Of a stretch of 64,000 bases of DNA, positions 22,302 through 31,667 are shown in pieces. Source of the DNA: an uncultured Lachnospiraceae bacterium. Its GTDB lineage: Bacteria > Bacillota > Clostridia > Lachnospirales > Lachnospiraceae. The stretch covers positions 28,659 to 92,658 of the forward strand of contig CACZBZ010000005.1 in NCBI GenBank assembly GCA_902779505.1, read 5' to 3'. Both the position numbers and the translations under genes were made by a program. Within the stretch, counting starts at the first letter, position 1, and each line of letters begins with the position of its first letter. The notes beneath the pieces are model-generated. The model saw nothing but the letters and a program-made list of their open reading frames with translations. It was not told the DNA's origin and did no database searches.

Positions 22302-24398
22302 TTATACATAAAACAGGATCTTGCTGTATGTAGGATAAGGAAGATCTTCTTCCGGAATATATGCTTCCATATAATCTGTAAGTTCTCTTATATCCGTCAT
22401 ATCCTTGAATACCGTATCATGATAGAACTTAGCCTGTGCAAGTTCATCATCCATAGCCTTTGCAGCCTCGATATCTGTCTCAAGACGATCTGCCATTGTT
22501 GACAGTTCACTGTACTTACCCGCAATCTTGGATAACATCTTCTCTTCAGCTGCTGTTGTAATGCTCTCTGATACCTCCCTCTTAAGAAGGATCGAATTCG
22601 TAAGTGAGTCCATATATTTTGAAGCAGCCGGCATGAAATCATGATAAAGCATTTCTTTCAGTGTAGATGCCTCGATATTAAGAATCTTTGTATAATTCTC
22701 AATAAGAATCTCATATCTTGATCTGAGTTCTACCTCTGTGTATATTCCCTGCTCTTCGAAGAGCTTGATATTCTTTTCATCCAAGAGATGAGGAAGAACT
22801 TCGGGAGTAGACTTAAGATTGTAAAGTCCTCTTCTCTCAGCTTCCTGAACCCATTCATCCGTGTATCCGTTGCCGTTGAATATTACTCTCTTATGCTTGA
22901 TGATTGTCTTCTTGATAAGTTCATGGATGGCATCATCAAGTTTGTCTGCTGCCACATCCTTCAGTGCTTCATAGAACTCTGAAAGTGAATGTGCAACTGC
23001 TGTATTAAGAATGATATTCGGTGTAGCAACCGATGCTGAAGATCCAAGAGATCTGAACTCGAACTTATTACCTGTAAAAGCAAAAGGTGATGTTCTGTTA
23101 CGATCTGTATTGTCTCTTGTAAAGTGAGGGATAACAGCTGCTCCTGTCTCCATCTCTACCTTGTCGGCCTTTACAAAGAATCTGTCATTTTCAATTGAAT
23201 CGATAACTGCTGTAAGCTCATCTCCGAGGAAAATCGAAATGATTGCCGGAGGTGCTTCGTTAGCTCCGAGTCTGTGATCATTGCCGGCAGATGCAACTGA
23301 CAGTCTCATAAGATCTGCATATTCATCCACTGCCTTGATAACTGCTACCAGGAAGATCAGGAACTGTGTATTCTCAGCAGGTGTCTTACCGGGATCCAAG
23401 AGGTTAACGCCTGTGTTGGTAGACATTGACCAGTTGTTGTGCTTACCTGATCCGTTGATTCCTGCGAAAGGCTTCTCATGAAGCAGACATACAAATCCGT
23501 GCTTCTCGGCAACCTTTTTCATAATCTCCATTGTAAGCTGGTTGTGATCGACAGCAACGTTGGTTGTATCGAAGATGGGTGCCAGCTCGTGCTGTGCGGG
23601 AGCAACTTCGTTGTGCTTTGTCTTGGCGGGAATTCCGTATTTCCATAATTCTGTGTCAAGATCATGCATATAAGCCGCAACCCTGGGTCTGAGTGTTCCG
23701 AAGTAATGATCGTCCATCTCCTGACCCTTAGGAGGCTGTGCTCCCAAAAGAGTTCTGCCTGTAAATATCAGGTCACGTCTCTTCTTGTAATCTTCCTTGT
23801 CGATAAGGAAGTATTCCTGCTCGGGTCCTACTGTTGTCGTAACCCTGTCTACATCCTTTCCAAGAAGTGAAAGCATCTTGACCGCTTCTCTGCTGAGGGC
23901 ATCCATTGATCTTAAAAGCGGTGTCTTTTTATCAAGTGCTTCACCTGTGTATGAACAGAATGCTGTAGGTATATATAATGTGCCTTCTTTAATGAAAGCC
24001 GGTGATGAAGGATCCCATGCTGTATAACCTCTTGCTTCGAATGTAGCTCTGATTCCGCCTGAGGGGAATGATGAAGCATCGGGTTCACCCTTAACAAGTT
24101 CCTTGCCTGAGAACTCCATGATCACTTCTCCGTCATCTGTGGGAGAGATAAAACTGTCATGCTTCTCAGCTGTATATCCTGTAAGCGGCTGGAACCAGTG
24201 TGTAAAATGTGTCGCACCGTTTTCAACTGCCCACTCCTTCATTGCCAGTGCTACGGCATTGGCAACGTCAAGTTCAAGATGAGTTCCTTTCTCAATTGTC
24301 TTCTTAAGTGCCTTGTAAATATCCTTGGGAAGCTTGTCTCTCATGATCTTGTCATTGAAAACCATGCTTCCGTACAACTCCGGTACATTTCCTGCCAT
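22302..24398 (-). CDS. glnN: glutamine synthetase type III
   Basis: This 698-aa GSIII makes glutamine. Its length and motifs separate it from [13 protein letters not shown] near 193, [18 protein letters not shown] near 260, [16 protein letters not shown] near 315, and a long helical C-terminal region with [24 protein letters not shown] forms large double-ring oligomers and is common in Bacteroidetes and some Clostridia. GAGGAG precedes the ATG. The leader has its own promoter and two hexaloop attenuators, and amt-PII follows about 100 bases later. This organism therefore has two glutamine synthetases under apparently shared RNA control. Confidence 0.96.
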   Translation of the reverse strand: MAGNVPELYGSMVFNDKIMRDKLPKDIYKALKKTIEKGTHLELDVANAVALAMKEWAVENGATHFTHWFQPLTGYTAEKHDSFISPTDDGEVIMEFSGKELVKGEPDASSFPSGGIRATFEARGYTAWDPSSPAFIKEGTLYIPTAFCSYTGEALDKKTPLLRSMDALSREAVKMLSLLGKDVDRVTTTVGPEQEYFLIDKEDYKKRRDLIFTGRTLLGAQPPKGQEMDDHYFGTLRPRVAAYMHDLDTELWKYGIPAKTKHNEVAPAQHELAPIFDTTNVAVDHNQLTMEIMKKVAEKHGFVCLLHEKPFAGINGSGKHNNWSMSTNTGVNLLDPGKTPAENTQFLIFLVAVIKAVDEYADLMRLSVASAGNDHRLGANEAPPAIISIFLGDELTAVIDSIENDRFFVKADKVEMETGAAVIPHFTRDNTDRNRTSPFAFTGNKFEFRSLGSSASVATPNIILNTAVAHSLSEFYEALKDVAADKLDDAIHELIKKTIIKHKRVIFNGNGYTDEWVQEAERRGLYNLKSTPEVLPHLLDEKNIKLFEEQGIYTEVELRSRYEILIENYTKILNIEASTLKEMLYHDFMPAASKYMDSLTNSILLKREVSESITTAAEEKMLSKIAGKYSELSTMADRLETDIEAAKAMDDELAQAKFYHDTVFKDMTDIRELTDYMEAYIPEEDLPYPTYSKILFYV

Positions 24399-24414
24399 AT
24401 TATTTCTCCTCTCT

Positions 24415-24457
24415 AAAAAAGGCGCCTCGGGTACTGTTACCCAAGACGCCTTTGTCT
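24415..24457 (-). promoter_or_regulatory. second hexaloop hairpin and terminator in the glnN leader
   Basis: AGAC-AAAGGC-GTCT (24444-24457, minus strand) is a perfect four-pair stem with an A1/G4 hexaloop. It overlaps a strong terminator with 15-base arms (24419-24433 and 24438-24452), loop ACAG and six T. The terminator ends about fifteen bases before the ribosome site of glnN. Confidence 0.78.
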
Positions 24458-24498
24458 GTTAAAAAAAATATATATAAAGATTTCCGGAAAATAGATTA

Positions 24499-24533
24499 GG
24501 GCACTTCGGATATCTCCAAAGCGCCCTTGCTCT
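24499..24533 (-). promoter_or_regulatory. first hexaloop hairpin and competing stem in the glnN leader
   Basis: AGAGC-AAGGGC-GCTTT (24518-24533, minus strand) carries an A1/G4 hexaloop. It overlaps a 12-pair stem (24499-24510 with 24515-24526, loop GATA) whose tail is only moderately T-rich (TAATCTATTTT). The small stem starts nine bases after the predicted -10 box. Confidence 0.7.
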
Positions 24534-24542
24534 ATGTCCCAT

Positions 24543-24571
24543 AGTTTAATGCTCTTGTTTTTTCTTGTCAA
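24543..24571 (-). promoter_or_regulatory. glnN promoter
   Basis: Read on the minus strand, TTGACA (24566-24571) and TAAACT (24543-24548) stand 17 bases apart. It lies just after the carB stop, so glnN can be transcribed apart from purF-carA-carB. Confidence 0.75.
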
Positions 24572-24597
24572 CACTTTTTTTCAAAAAATTTTATTAT

Positions 24598-27500
24598 TTA
24601 AAAAAATGATGATACTTTGATGGTCAGTTCCTCCAGAACATCAAGCAGAACCTTTACCGTATCAAGGGATGTGAACATGGTAACATTGTTCTCCGTTGCA
24701 CATCTTCTTATGGCCGTTCCGTCCTCATAATGTACTCCTGAAAGAATTGCTCTGGTGTTAATCACATAAGCCACGCTTCCGCTTCTTATAGCTTCCAGTA
24801 TCTCATCGGAACCTTCGCTTAATTTCTTTCTGATCCTTGCCTTGATTCCGTAATTGTGGAGATACTCTCCCGTAAGAGATGTGGCCTCGATATTGAAGCC
24901 CATATCATAGAATCTCTTGATGAGAGGCATAGCTTCCACCTTGTCTTCATCCGCCAGAGATACAATGACCGTTCCGTAATTCTTAAGCTTGATTCCCGAT
25001 GCGGTAAGAGCCTTGTACATTGCACGAGGCAGTTTCTCATCGTAGCCTATTGCCTCACCGGTTGATTTCATTTCGGGTGACAGATAAGCATCCATGCCCT
25101 TAAGTTTTGAGAATGAGAATGCAGGCACTTTTACACATATCCTGTTTCTCTCCTCGGGATAGAGGCAGAATATTCCCTGCTCCTTAAGGCTGCTGCCCAG
25201 GATACATTTGGTTGCTATATCCGCAAGAGGGTAGCCCGTAGCCTTTGATAAGAAAGGTACCGTCCTTGAGGATCTGGGATTGACCTCTATGATGTATACA
25301 TTATCTTCTGAATCAACGATGAACTGTATATTGTAAAGACCCACTATGCCTATGCCCAGACCCAGTTTCTTGGCATAAGTAAGTACGGTTCCCTTGGCCT
25401 TGTCAGACAGACTGAAAGGCGGGTAGACACTTATGGAGTCACCGGAATGGACACCTGTCCTCTCAACAAGTTCCATAATACCCGGTACAAATACATCCAC
25501 GCCGTCGCATACGGCATCCACCTCTACTTCACGTCCTCTGATATATTTGTCTACGAGAACCGGCTTGTCGGCATCAACCTCAACGGCTGTCTTAAGGTAA
25601 TGTCGCATATCTTTTTCCTTGGATACGATCTGCATGGCACGTCCCCCAAGCACGAAGCTGGGACGTACCAGTACGGGATATCCTATCTCGGCTGCCGCAG
25701 TTACACCGTCCTCAATATTGGTTACCGCTCTGCCCTTAGGCTGAGGTATATCAAGTTCCTCAAGTACCTTCTCGAAAGCATCCCTGTTCTCTGCTCTCTC
25801 TATGGCATCGCAGTCTGTTCCTATGATGTTGACCCCGTATTCCTTAAGAGGCTCATTCTCCATCTTGATTATGTTAACCACATCTTCCACGCAGAGAGGC
25901 TCGAAATAAAGCTTGTCCGAAGTGGTGTAGTCGGTTGATACGGTCTCCGGGTTGTTGTTGATGATTATAGCCTCATATCCCATCTCCTTGATGGTCTTAA
26001 CGGCATGCACGGTTGAATAGTCGAACTCTATACCCTGACCTATTCTGATAGGTCCGGAGCCCAGTACTATCACCTTTTTCCTGTCGGATATGACAGACTC
26101 GTTCTCTTCCTCGTAAGTTGAATAGAAGTAGGGAACGTATGACTTGAACTCCGAAGCACAGGTATCGATCATCTTATATACGGGCTTGATGCCACATTCC
26201 GTCCTGTAATCGAAGACTTCCCTTGCGCTCATTCCCCAAAGGATGGCTATCTCCCTGTCGGAAAAGCCCATCTGTTTAGCTTTAAGAAGGACCTTTGGGT
26301 CTTTTACCGTTCCGGCGATCACCTTTTCCATGTCTACAATATTCCTGAACTTGCTTATGAAGAAAGGATCCATGCCTGTGGCAGCTGCCAGTTCCTTGAC
26401 AGTGAAGCCTCTTCTTAAGAGTTCAGCCATTGCATATATTCTGTCATCGGTTCCGATAGCGATATATTTCATCATGTCATCGCTGTCGGCATCATCGAAC
26501 TTGGCATTATGAAGATGGAATGTTCCCGTCTCAAGACTTCTTATAGCCTTAAGAAGACTTTCCTCCAGAGTTCTTCCCACACTCATGACTTCGCCGGTTG
26601 CCTTCATCTGTGTACCCAGTGAATTGTTGGCATCGTCGAATTTGTCGAAGGGGAATCTGGGCATCTTGGTAACCACGTAATCCAATGCGGGTTCGAAGGA
26701 TGCAAGAGTGTTGGCAAGTTCTATCTCATCCAGATGCATACCCACGGCTATCTTGGCGGATACTCTGGCTATAGGGTAACCGCTGGCTTTGGATGCAAGC
26801 GCCGATGATCTGGATACTCGGGGATTGACCTCAATAAGATAGTAATTGAAAGATTTTGTATCCAACGCAAACTGAACGTTACAGCCACCCTCTATCTTAA
26901 GTTCTCTTATAATCTTAAGGGCGCTGGAACGCAGCATCTGATATTCTTTATTGGTAAGGGTCTGAGAGGGGCACACCACTATTGAGTCACCGGTATGTAT
27001 TCCCACGGGATCGATGTTCTCCATGTTACATACGGCAAGAGCGGTGTCATTGGCATCTCTCATTACTTCGTATTCGATCTCTCTGTAGCCTTTTACACTC
27101 TTCTCTACAAGCACCTGATGAACAGGGGAAAGAGCAAGAGCATTCTTCATGATCTCCCTGAATTCTTCCTCGTTCTCTACGAATCCGCCTCCGGTACCTC
27201 CAAGGGTGAAGGCAGGTCTTAAAACAAGGGGATAGCCTATCTCTTTGGCGGCTTCCAGACCTTCTTCCATGCTCTCCGCAATCATTGAAGGAAGCACAGG
27301 CTCACCGATACTGAGACAAAGTTCCTTGAAGAGTTCTCTGTCTTCGGCTCTCTCTATACTATCTACACATGTGCCGAGAAGTTCTACTCCACACTCCTTT
27401 AATACACCTTTCTTTTCAAGCTGCATTGCAAGATTGAGGCCTGTCTGTCCTCCGATTCCGGGGAGAATCGCATCAGGTCTCTCCATTCTGATTATCTTGG

Positions 27501-27723
27501 CCATGAATTCAAGGTTAAGGGGTTCCATGAAGACCTTGTCGGCGATAACCTCATCCGTCATGATGGTAGCGGGATTGGAATTGCAGAGAAGCACTTCATA
27601 GCCTTCCTCCTTGAGAGCAAGACATGCCTGTGTACCCGCATAATCAAATTCTGCGGCCTGACCTATAACTATAGGTCCCGATCCGATAACAAGTATTTTT
27701 TTTAAGTCCGTTCTCTTAGGCAT
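24598..27723 (-). CDS. carB: carbamoyl-phosphate synthase, large subunit
   Basis: This 1041-aa subunit makes carbamoyl phosphate from bicarbonate, ATP and ammonia delivered by CarA. It shows the internal duplication of ATP-grasp halves: KILVIGSGPIVIGQAAEFDYAG at the start and KVIVLGSGPIRIGQGIEFDYS near 550. Each half contains an EVNPR segment (LIEVNPRVSRSSALASKA, IIEVNPRSSRTVPF). A C-terminal regulatory MGS-like domain of about 120 residues follows. The ATG overlaps the carA stop by eight bases. Product goes to pyrimidine and arginine synthesis. There is no separate pyrimidine gene cluster here. Confidence 0.98.
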   Translation of the reverse strand: MPKRTDLKKILVIGSGPIVIGQAAEFDYAGTQACLALKEEGYEVLLCNSNPATIMTDEVIADKVFMEPLNLEFMAKIIRMERPDAILPGIGGQTGLNLAMQLEKKGVLKECGVELLGTCVDSIERAEDRELFKELCLSIGEPVLPSMIAESMEEGLEAAKEIGYPLVLRPAFTLGGTGGGFVENEEEFREIMKNALALSPVHQVLVEKSVKGYREIEYEVMRDANDTALAVCNMENIDPVGIHTGDSIVVCPSQTLTNKEYQMLRSSALKIIRELKIEGGCNVQFALDTKSFNYYLIEVNPRVSRSSALASKASGYPIARVSAKIAVGMHLDEIELANTLASFEPALDYVVTKMPRFPFDKFDDANNSLGTQMKATGEVMSVGRTLEESLLKAIRSLETGTFHLHNAKFDDADSDDMMKYIAIGTDDRIYAMAELLRRGFTVKELAAATGMDPFFISKFRNIVDMEKVIAGTVKDPKVLLKAKQMGFSDREIAILWGMSAREVFDYRTECGIKPVYKMIDTCASEFKSYVPYFYSTYEEENESVISDRKKVIVLGSGPIRIGQGIEFDYSTVHAVKTIKEMGYEAIIINNNPETVSTDYTTSDKLYFEPLCVEDVVNIIKMENEPLKEYGVNIIGTDCDAIERAENRDAFEKVLEELDIPQPKGRAVTNIEDGVTAAAEIGYPVLVRPSFVLGGRAMQIVSKEKDMRHYLKTAVEVDADKPVLVDKYIRGREVEVDAVCDGVDVFVPGIMELVERTGVHSGDSISVYPPFSLSDKAKGTVLTYAKKLGLGIGIVGLYNIQFIVDSEDNVYIIEVNPRSSRTVPFLSKATGYPLADIATKCILGSSLKEQGIFCLYPEERNRICVKVPAFSFSKLKGMDAYLSPEMKSTGEAIGYDEKLPRAMYKALTASGIKLKNYGTVIVSLADEDKVEAMPLIKRFYDMGFNIEATSLTGEYLHNYGIKARIRKKLSEGSDEILEAIRSGSVAYVINTRAILSGVHYEDGTAIRRCATENNVTMFTSLDTVKVLLDVLEELTIKVSSFF

Positions 27724-28828
27724 CCTGCTTCACCTCCCCGCTCATATTTGCCATAAATATGTCAAAAAGATATTCGCTGTCCTGAGGGCCGGGTGCGCTC
27801 TCCGGATGATACTGTACCGAGAAGACTTTGTCTTTCTTACATTCCACACCTTCGATGGTATTGTCCAAAAGGTTCACATGAGTTACCTCAAGTCCCGTAT
27901 CCTTAAGGCTGTCGTCCACAACGGCATATGAATGGTTCTGGGATGTGAATTCAATCTTGCCCGTCTTAAGACTCTTAACGGGATGATTGCCTCCACGATG
28001 ACCGAACTTAAGCTTATATGTCTTGGCACCGTAGGCAAGGGATATGATCTGGTGTCCCAGACATATTCCGAATATAGGGCACTTGCCTATAAGCGCTTTG
28101 ATGGCTTCGATTGTCTCTTTGCAGTCGGTGGGATCTCCGGGGCCGTTGGATATAAAGATGCCATCCGGCTTAAGGGACAATATTTTTTCCGCAGTAGTAT
28201 TCCACGGCACCACCGTCACATCACATCCGTGAGCCGCAAGTTCCCTTACGATATTCTTCTTCATGCCGCAGTCTACGGCTACCACATGTTTTGTCTTCTT
28301 ATTCTCTGTGTCTGTAGACTTTACTTCGTAGATTTCTTTGGTGCTTACTCTGGCAACGGCGTCTGTAGGAGCCTTAAAATCCTTCAGTTTTTCAGATAAA
28401 GAAGCCGCCTCTTTATCGGCATCTGCAATGTAAGCCTTACAACTTCCGTAGTCTCTGATACGTCTGGTAAGCTTTCTTGTATCTATGCCTTCCACGCCTA
28501 TGATACCGTAGCGCTCCATAACCTGACCCAGGGTCTCACTGCATCTGAAATTGGAAGGTTCATCGCAGTACTCACCCACTACAAGGGCCGATATTGACGG
28601 AGTGTCTGTCTCATAGTCATCATCGTTCATTCCGTAATTGCCTATAAGAGGGTATGTCATTACTACAGCCTGGTCTGTATATGAAGGATCTGATATAATC
28701 TCCTGATATCCCGCCATGGTAGTGTTGAACACAAGCTCAACTATCTTTTCCCCATCGGCACCGAAGGAATAACCCACATATTCCGTTCCGTCCTCAAGCA
28801 CTATCCTCTTTTTCTTCTTCTCGTTCAT
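27716..28828 (-). CDS. carA: carbamoyl-phosphate synthase, small subunit
   Basis: This 370-aa glutaminase subunit supplies ammonia to CarB through a tunnel. The N-terminal CPSase domain (LVLEDG-like RIVLEDGTEYVGYSFG) is followed by a class I glutamine amidotransferase with nucleophile Cys in FGICLGHQI and a C-terminal VQYHPESAPGP. I use the ATG at 28828, seven bases after AGGAG and fifteen bases past the purF stop. A longer in-frame reading upstream would run into purF. Operon order is purF-carA-carB. Confidence 0.97.
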   Translation of the reverse strand: MNEKKKKRIVLEDGTEYVGYSFGADGEKIVELVFNTTMAGYQEIISDPSYTDQAVVMTYPLIGNYGMNDDDYETDTPSISALVVGEYCDEPSNFRCSETLGQVMERYGIIGVEGIDTRKLTRRIRDYGSCKAYIADADKEAASLSEKLKDFKAPTDAVARVSTKEIYEVKSTDTENKKTKHVVAVDCGMKKNIVRELAAHGCDVTVVPWNTTAEKILSLKPDGIFISNGPGDPTDCKETIEAIKALIGKCPIFGICLGHQIISLAYGAKTYKLKFGHRGGNHPVKSLKTGKIEFTSQNHSYAVVDDSLKDTGLEVTHVNLLDNTIEGVECKKDKVFSVQYHPESAPGPQDSEYLFDIFMANMSGEVKQDA

Positions 28829-28842
28829 GCTTAATCTCCTGT

Positions 28843-30210
28843 CTACACCGGATAACAATTGTCGAAGCAGGCTTTGCACAAAGGCAGGTCACCTGTCATC
28901 TTGGGCAGATCTTCAAGGCACATATAGCCCAGTGAATCCGCACCTATCTGCTGTCTTATCTCCTCTGTTGAATGCTCATTTGCTATGAGCAGAGAGTTGT
29001 CCGGTACATCCGTTCCATAATAACACGGATAGAGGAAGGGTGGCGAGCTGATTCTGACGTGAACCTCTTTAGCCCCTGCTTCTCTCATCTCCCTGATTAG
29101 ATTCTTAATGGTTGTTCCTCTTACTATGGAATCATCTATAAGTACAACTCTCTTGTCTTTTACAACACTCTCTATTACTCTGAGCTTCATATGAACGGCA
29201 GACATTCTCTCACCTTGGGTGGGCTTGATGAATGTTCTTCCCACATAGCTGTTCTTGGCAAATGCCAGCTTAAAAGGTATACCCGATCTCTCCGAATAAC
29301 CAACCGCAGAGGTCAGTCCCGATTCGGGAACTCCCGTTACAACGTCCGCATCAACGGGATATCTGTCCGCCAGTGCCATTCCGCCTCTTATTCTGGCATC
29401 GTAGACACTGATACCGTCAATCTTGGAATCCAGTCTGGCAAAATATATATATTCGAATATACAGTGAGCCTTTTTATCGGATTTCAGAACCATCTCCGAC
29501 TTTATGCCGTCTTTTGTTATTGTCACTATCTCACCGGGCTTAACATCTCTTACAAGTTTCGCTCCTACCGCAAGCAGGGCAGTACTTTCGGATGCAAGTA
29601 TATAGCCTCTTTCGATCTCACCTATGCAGAGAGGCTTAAGTCCAAGAGGGTCTCTTACGCCCACCAGTTTCTGGGGACTTAACAAAAGAAGGGCATATCC
29701 TCCCTTAAGTCCTGTTGCAACTTTGGCTGCTGCCTCCTCGATAGAAGCGACGCTCATTCTTTCTCTGGCTATTTTATATGCGATTACTTCGGAATCGGCT
29801 GTTCCGTTGAATACAGCCCCCTCATCCTGAAGTTCTTTTCTGATTTCTTCCGCGTTGGTTATATTGCCGTTATGGGCAAGGGCAAGGGTACCTTTTGCGT
29901 AATTTAAAAAAATGGGTTGAGCATTCTCTTCAATACTCCCCCCTGCTGTTGAATAACGCACATGGCCTATTCCGATATTACCCCTGAGCTTCTCAAGTTC
30001 TTCTCCATGGAACACTTCACTAACCAGTCCCATACCCTTATGCGAACTGATATTACCGATAGGACCACAGGTATCACACACAACGATACCGGCCGATTCC
30101 TGTCCCCTGTGCTGCAAAGCAATAAGTCCGTAATAAATAACCTGAGCGGCATTTATTCTGTCTGAACTCCATATTCCGAATACACCACATTCCTCGTGAA
30201 GACTGCCCAT
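28843..30210 (-). CDS. purF: amidophosphoribosyltransferase
   Basis: This 455-aa enzyme starts purine synthesis by converting PRPP and glutamine to phosphoribosylamine. A seven-residue propeptide (MGSLHEE) precedes the catalytic Cys (ECGVFGIW), which must be exposed by cleavage. The glutaminase domain is followed by a PRTase domain with the PRPP loop VVLIDDSIVRGTTIK near 350. C-terminal cysteines (CLEDLPKMTG, CKACFDNCYPV) suggest the iron-sulfur cluster of Bacillus-type PurF. I use the ATG at 30210 with AAGGA seven bases before it. An upstream TTG frame lies inside the leader terminator. A hexaloop attenuator precedes the gene. Confidence 0.97.
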   Translation of the reverse strand: MGSLHEECGVFGIWSSDRINAAQVIYYGLIALQHRGQESAGIVVCDTCGPIGNISSHKGMGLVSEVFHGEELEKLRGNIGIGHVRYSTAGGSIEENAQPIFLNYAKGTLALAHNGNITNAEEIRKELQDEGAVFNGTADSEVIAYKIARERMSVASIEEAAAKVATGLKGGYALLLLSPQKLVGVRDPLGLKPLCIGEIERGYILASESTALLAVGAKLVRDVKPGEIVTITKDGIKSEMVLKSDKKAHCIFEYIYFARLDSKIDGISVYDARIRGGMALADRYPVDADVVTGVPESGLTSAVGYSERSGIPFKLAFAKNSYVGRTFIKPTQGERMSAVHMKLRVIESVVKDKRVVLIDDSIVRGTTIKNLIREMREAGAKEVHVRISSPPFLYPCYYGTDVPDNSLLIANEHSTEEIRQQIGADSLGYMCLEDLPKMTGDLPLCKACFDNCYPV

Positions 30211-30255
30211 GCTGTCATCCTTTCCTGTCTCTTCAGCCTTAGTTAACCCCGGCAC

Positions 30256-30297
30256 AAAAAAAGACACTTTGGACAAGGTCCAAAGCGCCTTTGCTTC
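30256..30297 (-). promoter_or_regulatory. single hexaloop hairpin and terminator in the purF leader
   Basis: GAAGC-AAAGGC-GCTTT (30282-30297, minus strand, with one G-U pair) has the A1/G4 hexaloop. It overlaps a 12-pair terminator (30263-30274 with 30278-30289) followed by seven T. Only one hexaloop unit is present here, unlike the tandem units of glnA and glnN. It begins seven bases after the -10 box. Confidence 0.75.
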
Positions 30298-30304
30298 TTA
30301 AAGT

Positions 30305-30333
30305 ATTCTATACCAGCTCTTATTTCCTGTCAA
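30305..30333 (-). promoter_or_regulatory. purF promoter
   Basis: Read on the minus strand, TTGACA (30328-30333) and TAGAAT (30305-30310) are 17 bases apart, giving a start near 30298, right at the foot of the hexaloop hairpin. Confidence 0.78.
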
Positions 30334-30363
30334 TTATCATTACGCTTGTTTTGCCATATATAA

Positions 30364-30409
30364 TTCAGCTTTTTTGCTGGTATATAAGTCGACTTTGTGG
30401 GATAATATA
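30364..30409 (+). promoter_or_regulatory. conserved 46-bp block upstream of the DHH phosphoesterase gene
   Basis: This is the second copy of the block at 9393-9438 (38 of 46 identical). Here the first half contains an inverted repeat CAGC-TTTTTT-GCTG, and GATAAT could be a -10 box. As at purB, it stands between a plus-strand gene and a divergent hexaloop-controlled operon. A small CCTCGG/CCGAGG hairpin lies between it and the coding region. Confidence 0.6.
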
Positions 30410-30498
30410 TAAGAAAATAGTACTAAATAAAATATCCTCGGAAGCAGGGCCGAGGTCAATGTATAGTATATAAAAGTTGTAAAATGAGGTGACAGATT

Positions 30499-31391
30499 AT
30501 GAGCAGAAGATTGGTAACAAGAAGTGACTTTGACGGTTTGGTATGCGCCATGCTGTTGAAAGAGTTGGATCTAATTGACGACATCAAGTTCGTACATCCC
30601 AAAGATGTTCAGGATGGGAAAGTGGATCTGACAGCTGATGATATCACAACCAACCTTCCCTTTGACCCCAGAGTAAAACTTGCTTTCGATCATCACGAGT
30701 CTGAGTTGTCACGTGTTGATCCCGCTCTTGCCAAGGACAAATTCATAATAGAGGGCGAAGCAAAATCAGCTGCAAGGGTTGTATATAACTACTATGGTGG
30801 TAAGGAAACATTCAAGCGAATCTCTGAAGAAATCATGACAGCCGTTGATAAGGGCGACAGTGCTGATTTCACAGTTGACGAGATTCTTAATCCCGAAGGA
30901 TGGGTACTCATGAACTATATCATGGATGCCAGAACAGGACTGGGACGTTTCCATGATTTCAGAATATCCAACTACGATCTTATGATGGAACTAATTGATT
31001 ACTGTGTTGAGCATCCCATTGAAGATGTGCTCAAGCTTCCGGATGTAAAAGAGCGTGTGGATATGTATTTTGAGCAGCAGGAACTCTTCAAGGCACAGCT
31101 GGAGCGTATCGCTCGTGTTGAAGGAAAAGTAGTTGTCATCGATCTTAGAAATGAAGAGACAATCTACACCGGCAACCGTTTTATGATCTATGCAATGCAT
31201 CCCGAAGTAGAGATGTCGGTACAGCCGTAATGATCGGTAAATCCATCGTCAATAAGGCTTCTAAGGTTAACATCGGTGACCTGTGTCTGTCCTATGGCGG
31301 TGGCGGACATGCCAATGCCGGAACTTGTCAGCTGGACAACGACAAGGTGGATAAAGAACTCCCCAATATCATAAAAGCATTACAGGGTTAA
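30499..31391 (+). pseudogene. DHH-family phosphoesterase (nanoRNase/exopolyphosphatase-like), frameshifted
   Basis: The first frame (30499-31230, 243 aa) contains the DHH domain with SDFDGLVC and LAFDHHES. It stops right after MHPEVEMSVQP. A second frame, one base back, continues without a gap (TAVMIGKSIVNKASK, then the DHHA1 signature YGGGGHANAGTCQL) to a TAA at 31389-31391. The join lies near 31221-31229. Homologues have roughly ten residues between these two segments, so a short out-of-frame deletion is the best explanation. The result would lack the substrate-binding DHHA1 domain unless frameshifting occurs. A sequencing or assembly error is also possible. Members hydrolyse short RNAs, pAp, c-di-AMP-derived or similar phosphodiesters. 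It is one of two plus-strand genes; AGGTG lies nine bases before the ATG. Confidence 0.8.
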
Positions 31392-31401
31392 GTTAAAAAT
31401 A

Positions 31402-31441
31402 AACAGCAAGCATTCTTAAACAGATGCTTGCTGTTTTTTTT
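31402..31441. terminator. bidirectional terminator
   Basis: ACAGCAAGCAT and ATGCTTGCTGT pair around a ten-base loop, then eight T on the plus strand. On the minus strand the tail reads TTTATTTTT, so it can end the 59-aa gene as well. The plus-strand T run merges with the stop codon of that gene. Confidence 0.88.
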
Positions 31442-31619
31442 ATGAGCAATTGATGCTGATCCCGATACCTTCTCCGGCATCAGACTTTACATCGTTCGCA
31501 CTGTTGTATATTGCTTCTATTTCTTCCCTTGGAAAATTCGGAAAACTGCCCATCACACTTTCCAAACTCATTCCGCATCTGCATAGCGACTCAACCGCTC
31601 TTTTGTCTTGTTCTTTCAT
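31440..31619 (-). CDS. 59-aa protein of unknown function
   Basis: This short gene lies after the secreted-protein gene, with a strong GGAGG about seven bases before its ATG. The product (MKEQDKRAVESLCRCGMSLE, ending SINCS) is soluble. It has a CxC pair at residues 13-15 and a second-half helix around PREEIEAIYNSAND. I do not recognise the family. The ribosome site, the operon position 48 bases past the upstream stop, and a terminator immediately after argue that it is real. It could be a small regulator or a toxin/antitoxin-like peptide, but nothing in the sequence decides this. Confidence 0.6.
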   Translation of the reverse strand: MKEQDKRAVESLCRCGMSLESVMGSFPNFPREEIEAIYNSANDVKSDAGEGIGISINCS

Positions 31620-31667
31620 ATTATCCTCCGCATTTAATAACCTCGGAAGGCATTATTAATTTCTCTA

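Noticed and set aside
30210-30276. Longer purF starting at a TTG
   Set aside because: The TTG lies in the leader terminator stem and would give a propeptide of about 29 residues; the ATG at 30210 has a ribosome site.
31219-31230. Programmed ribosomal frameshift in the DHH gene
   Set aside because: No slippery heptamer or downstream pseudoknot is visible, and family residues are missing at the join, which fits a deletion better.
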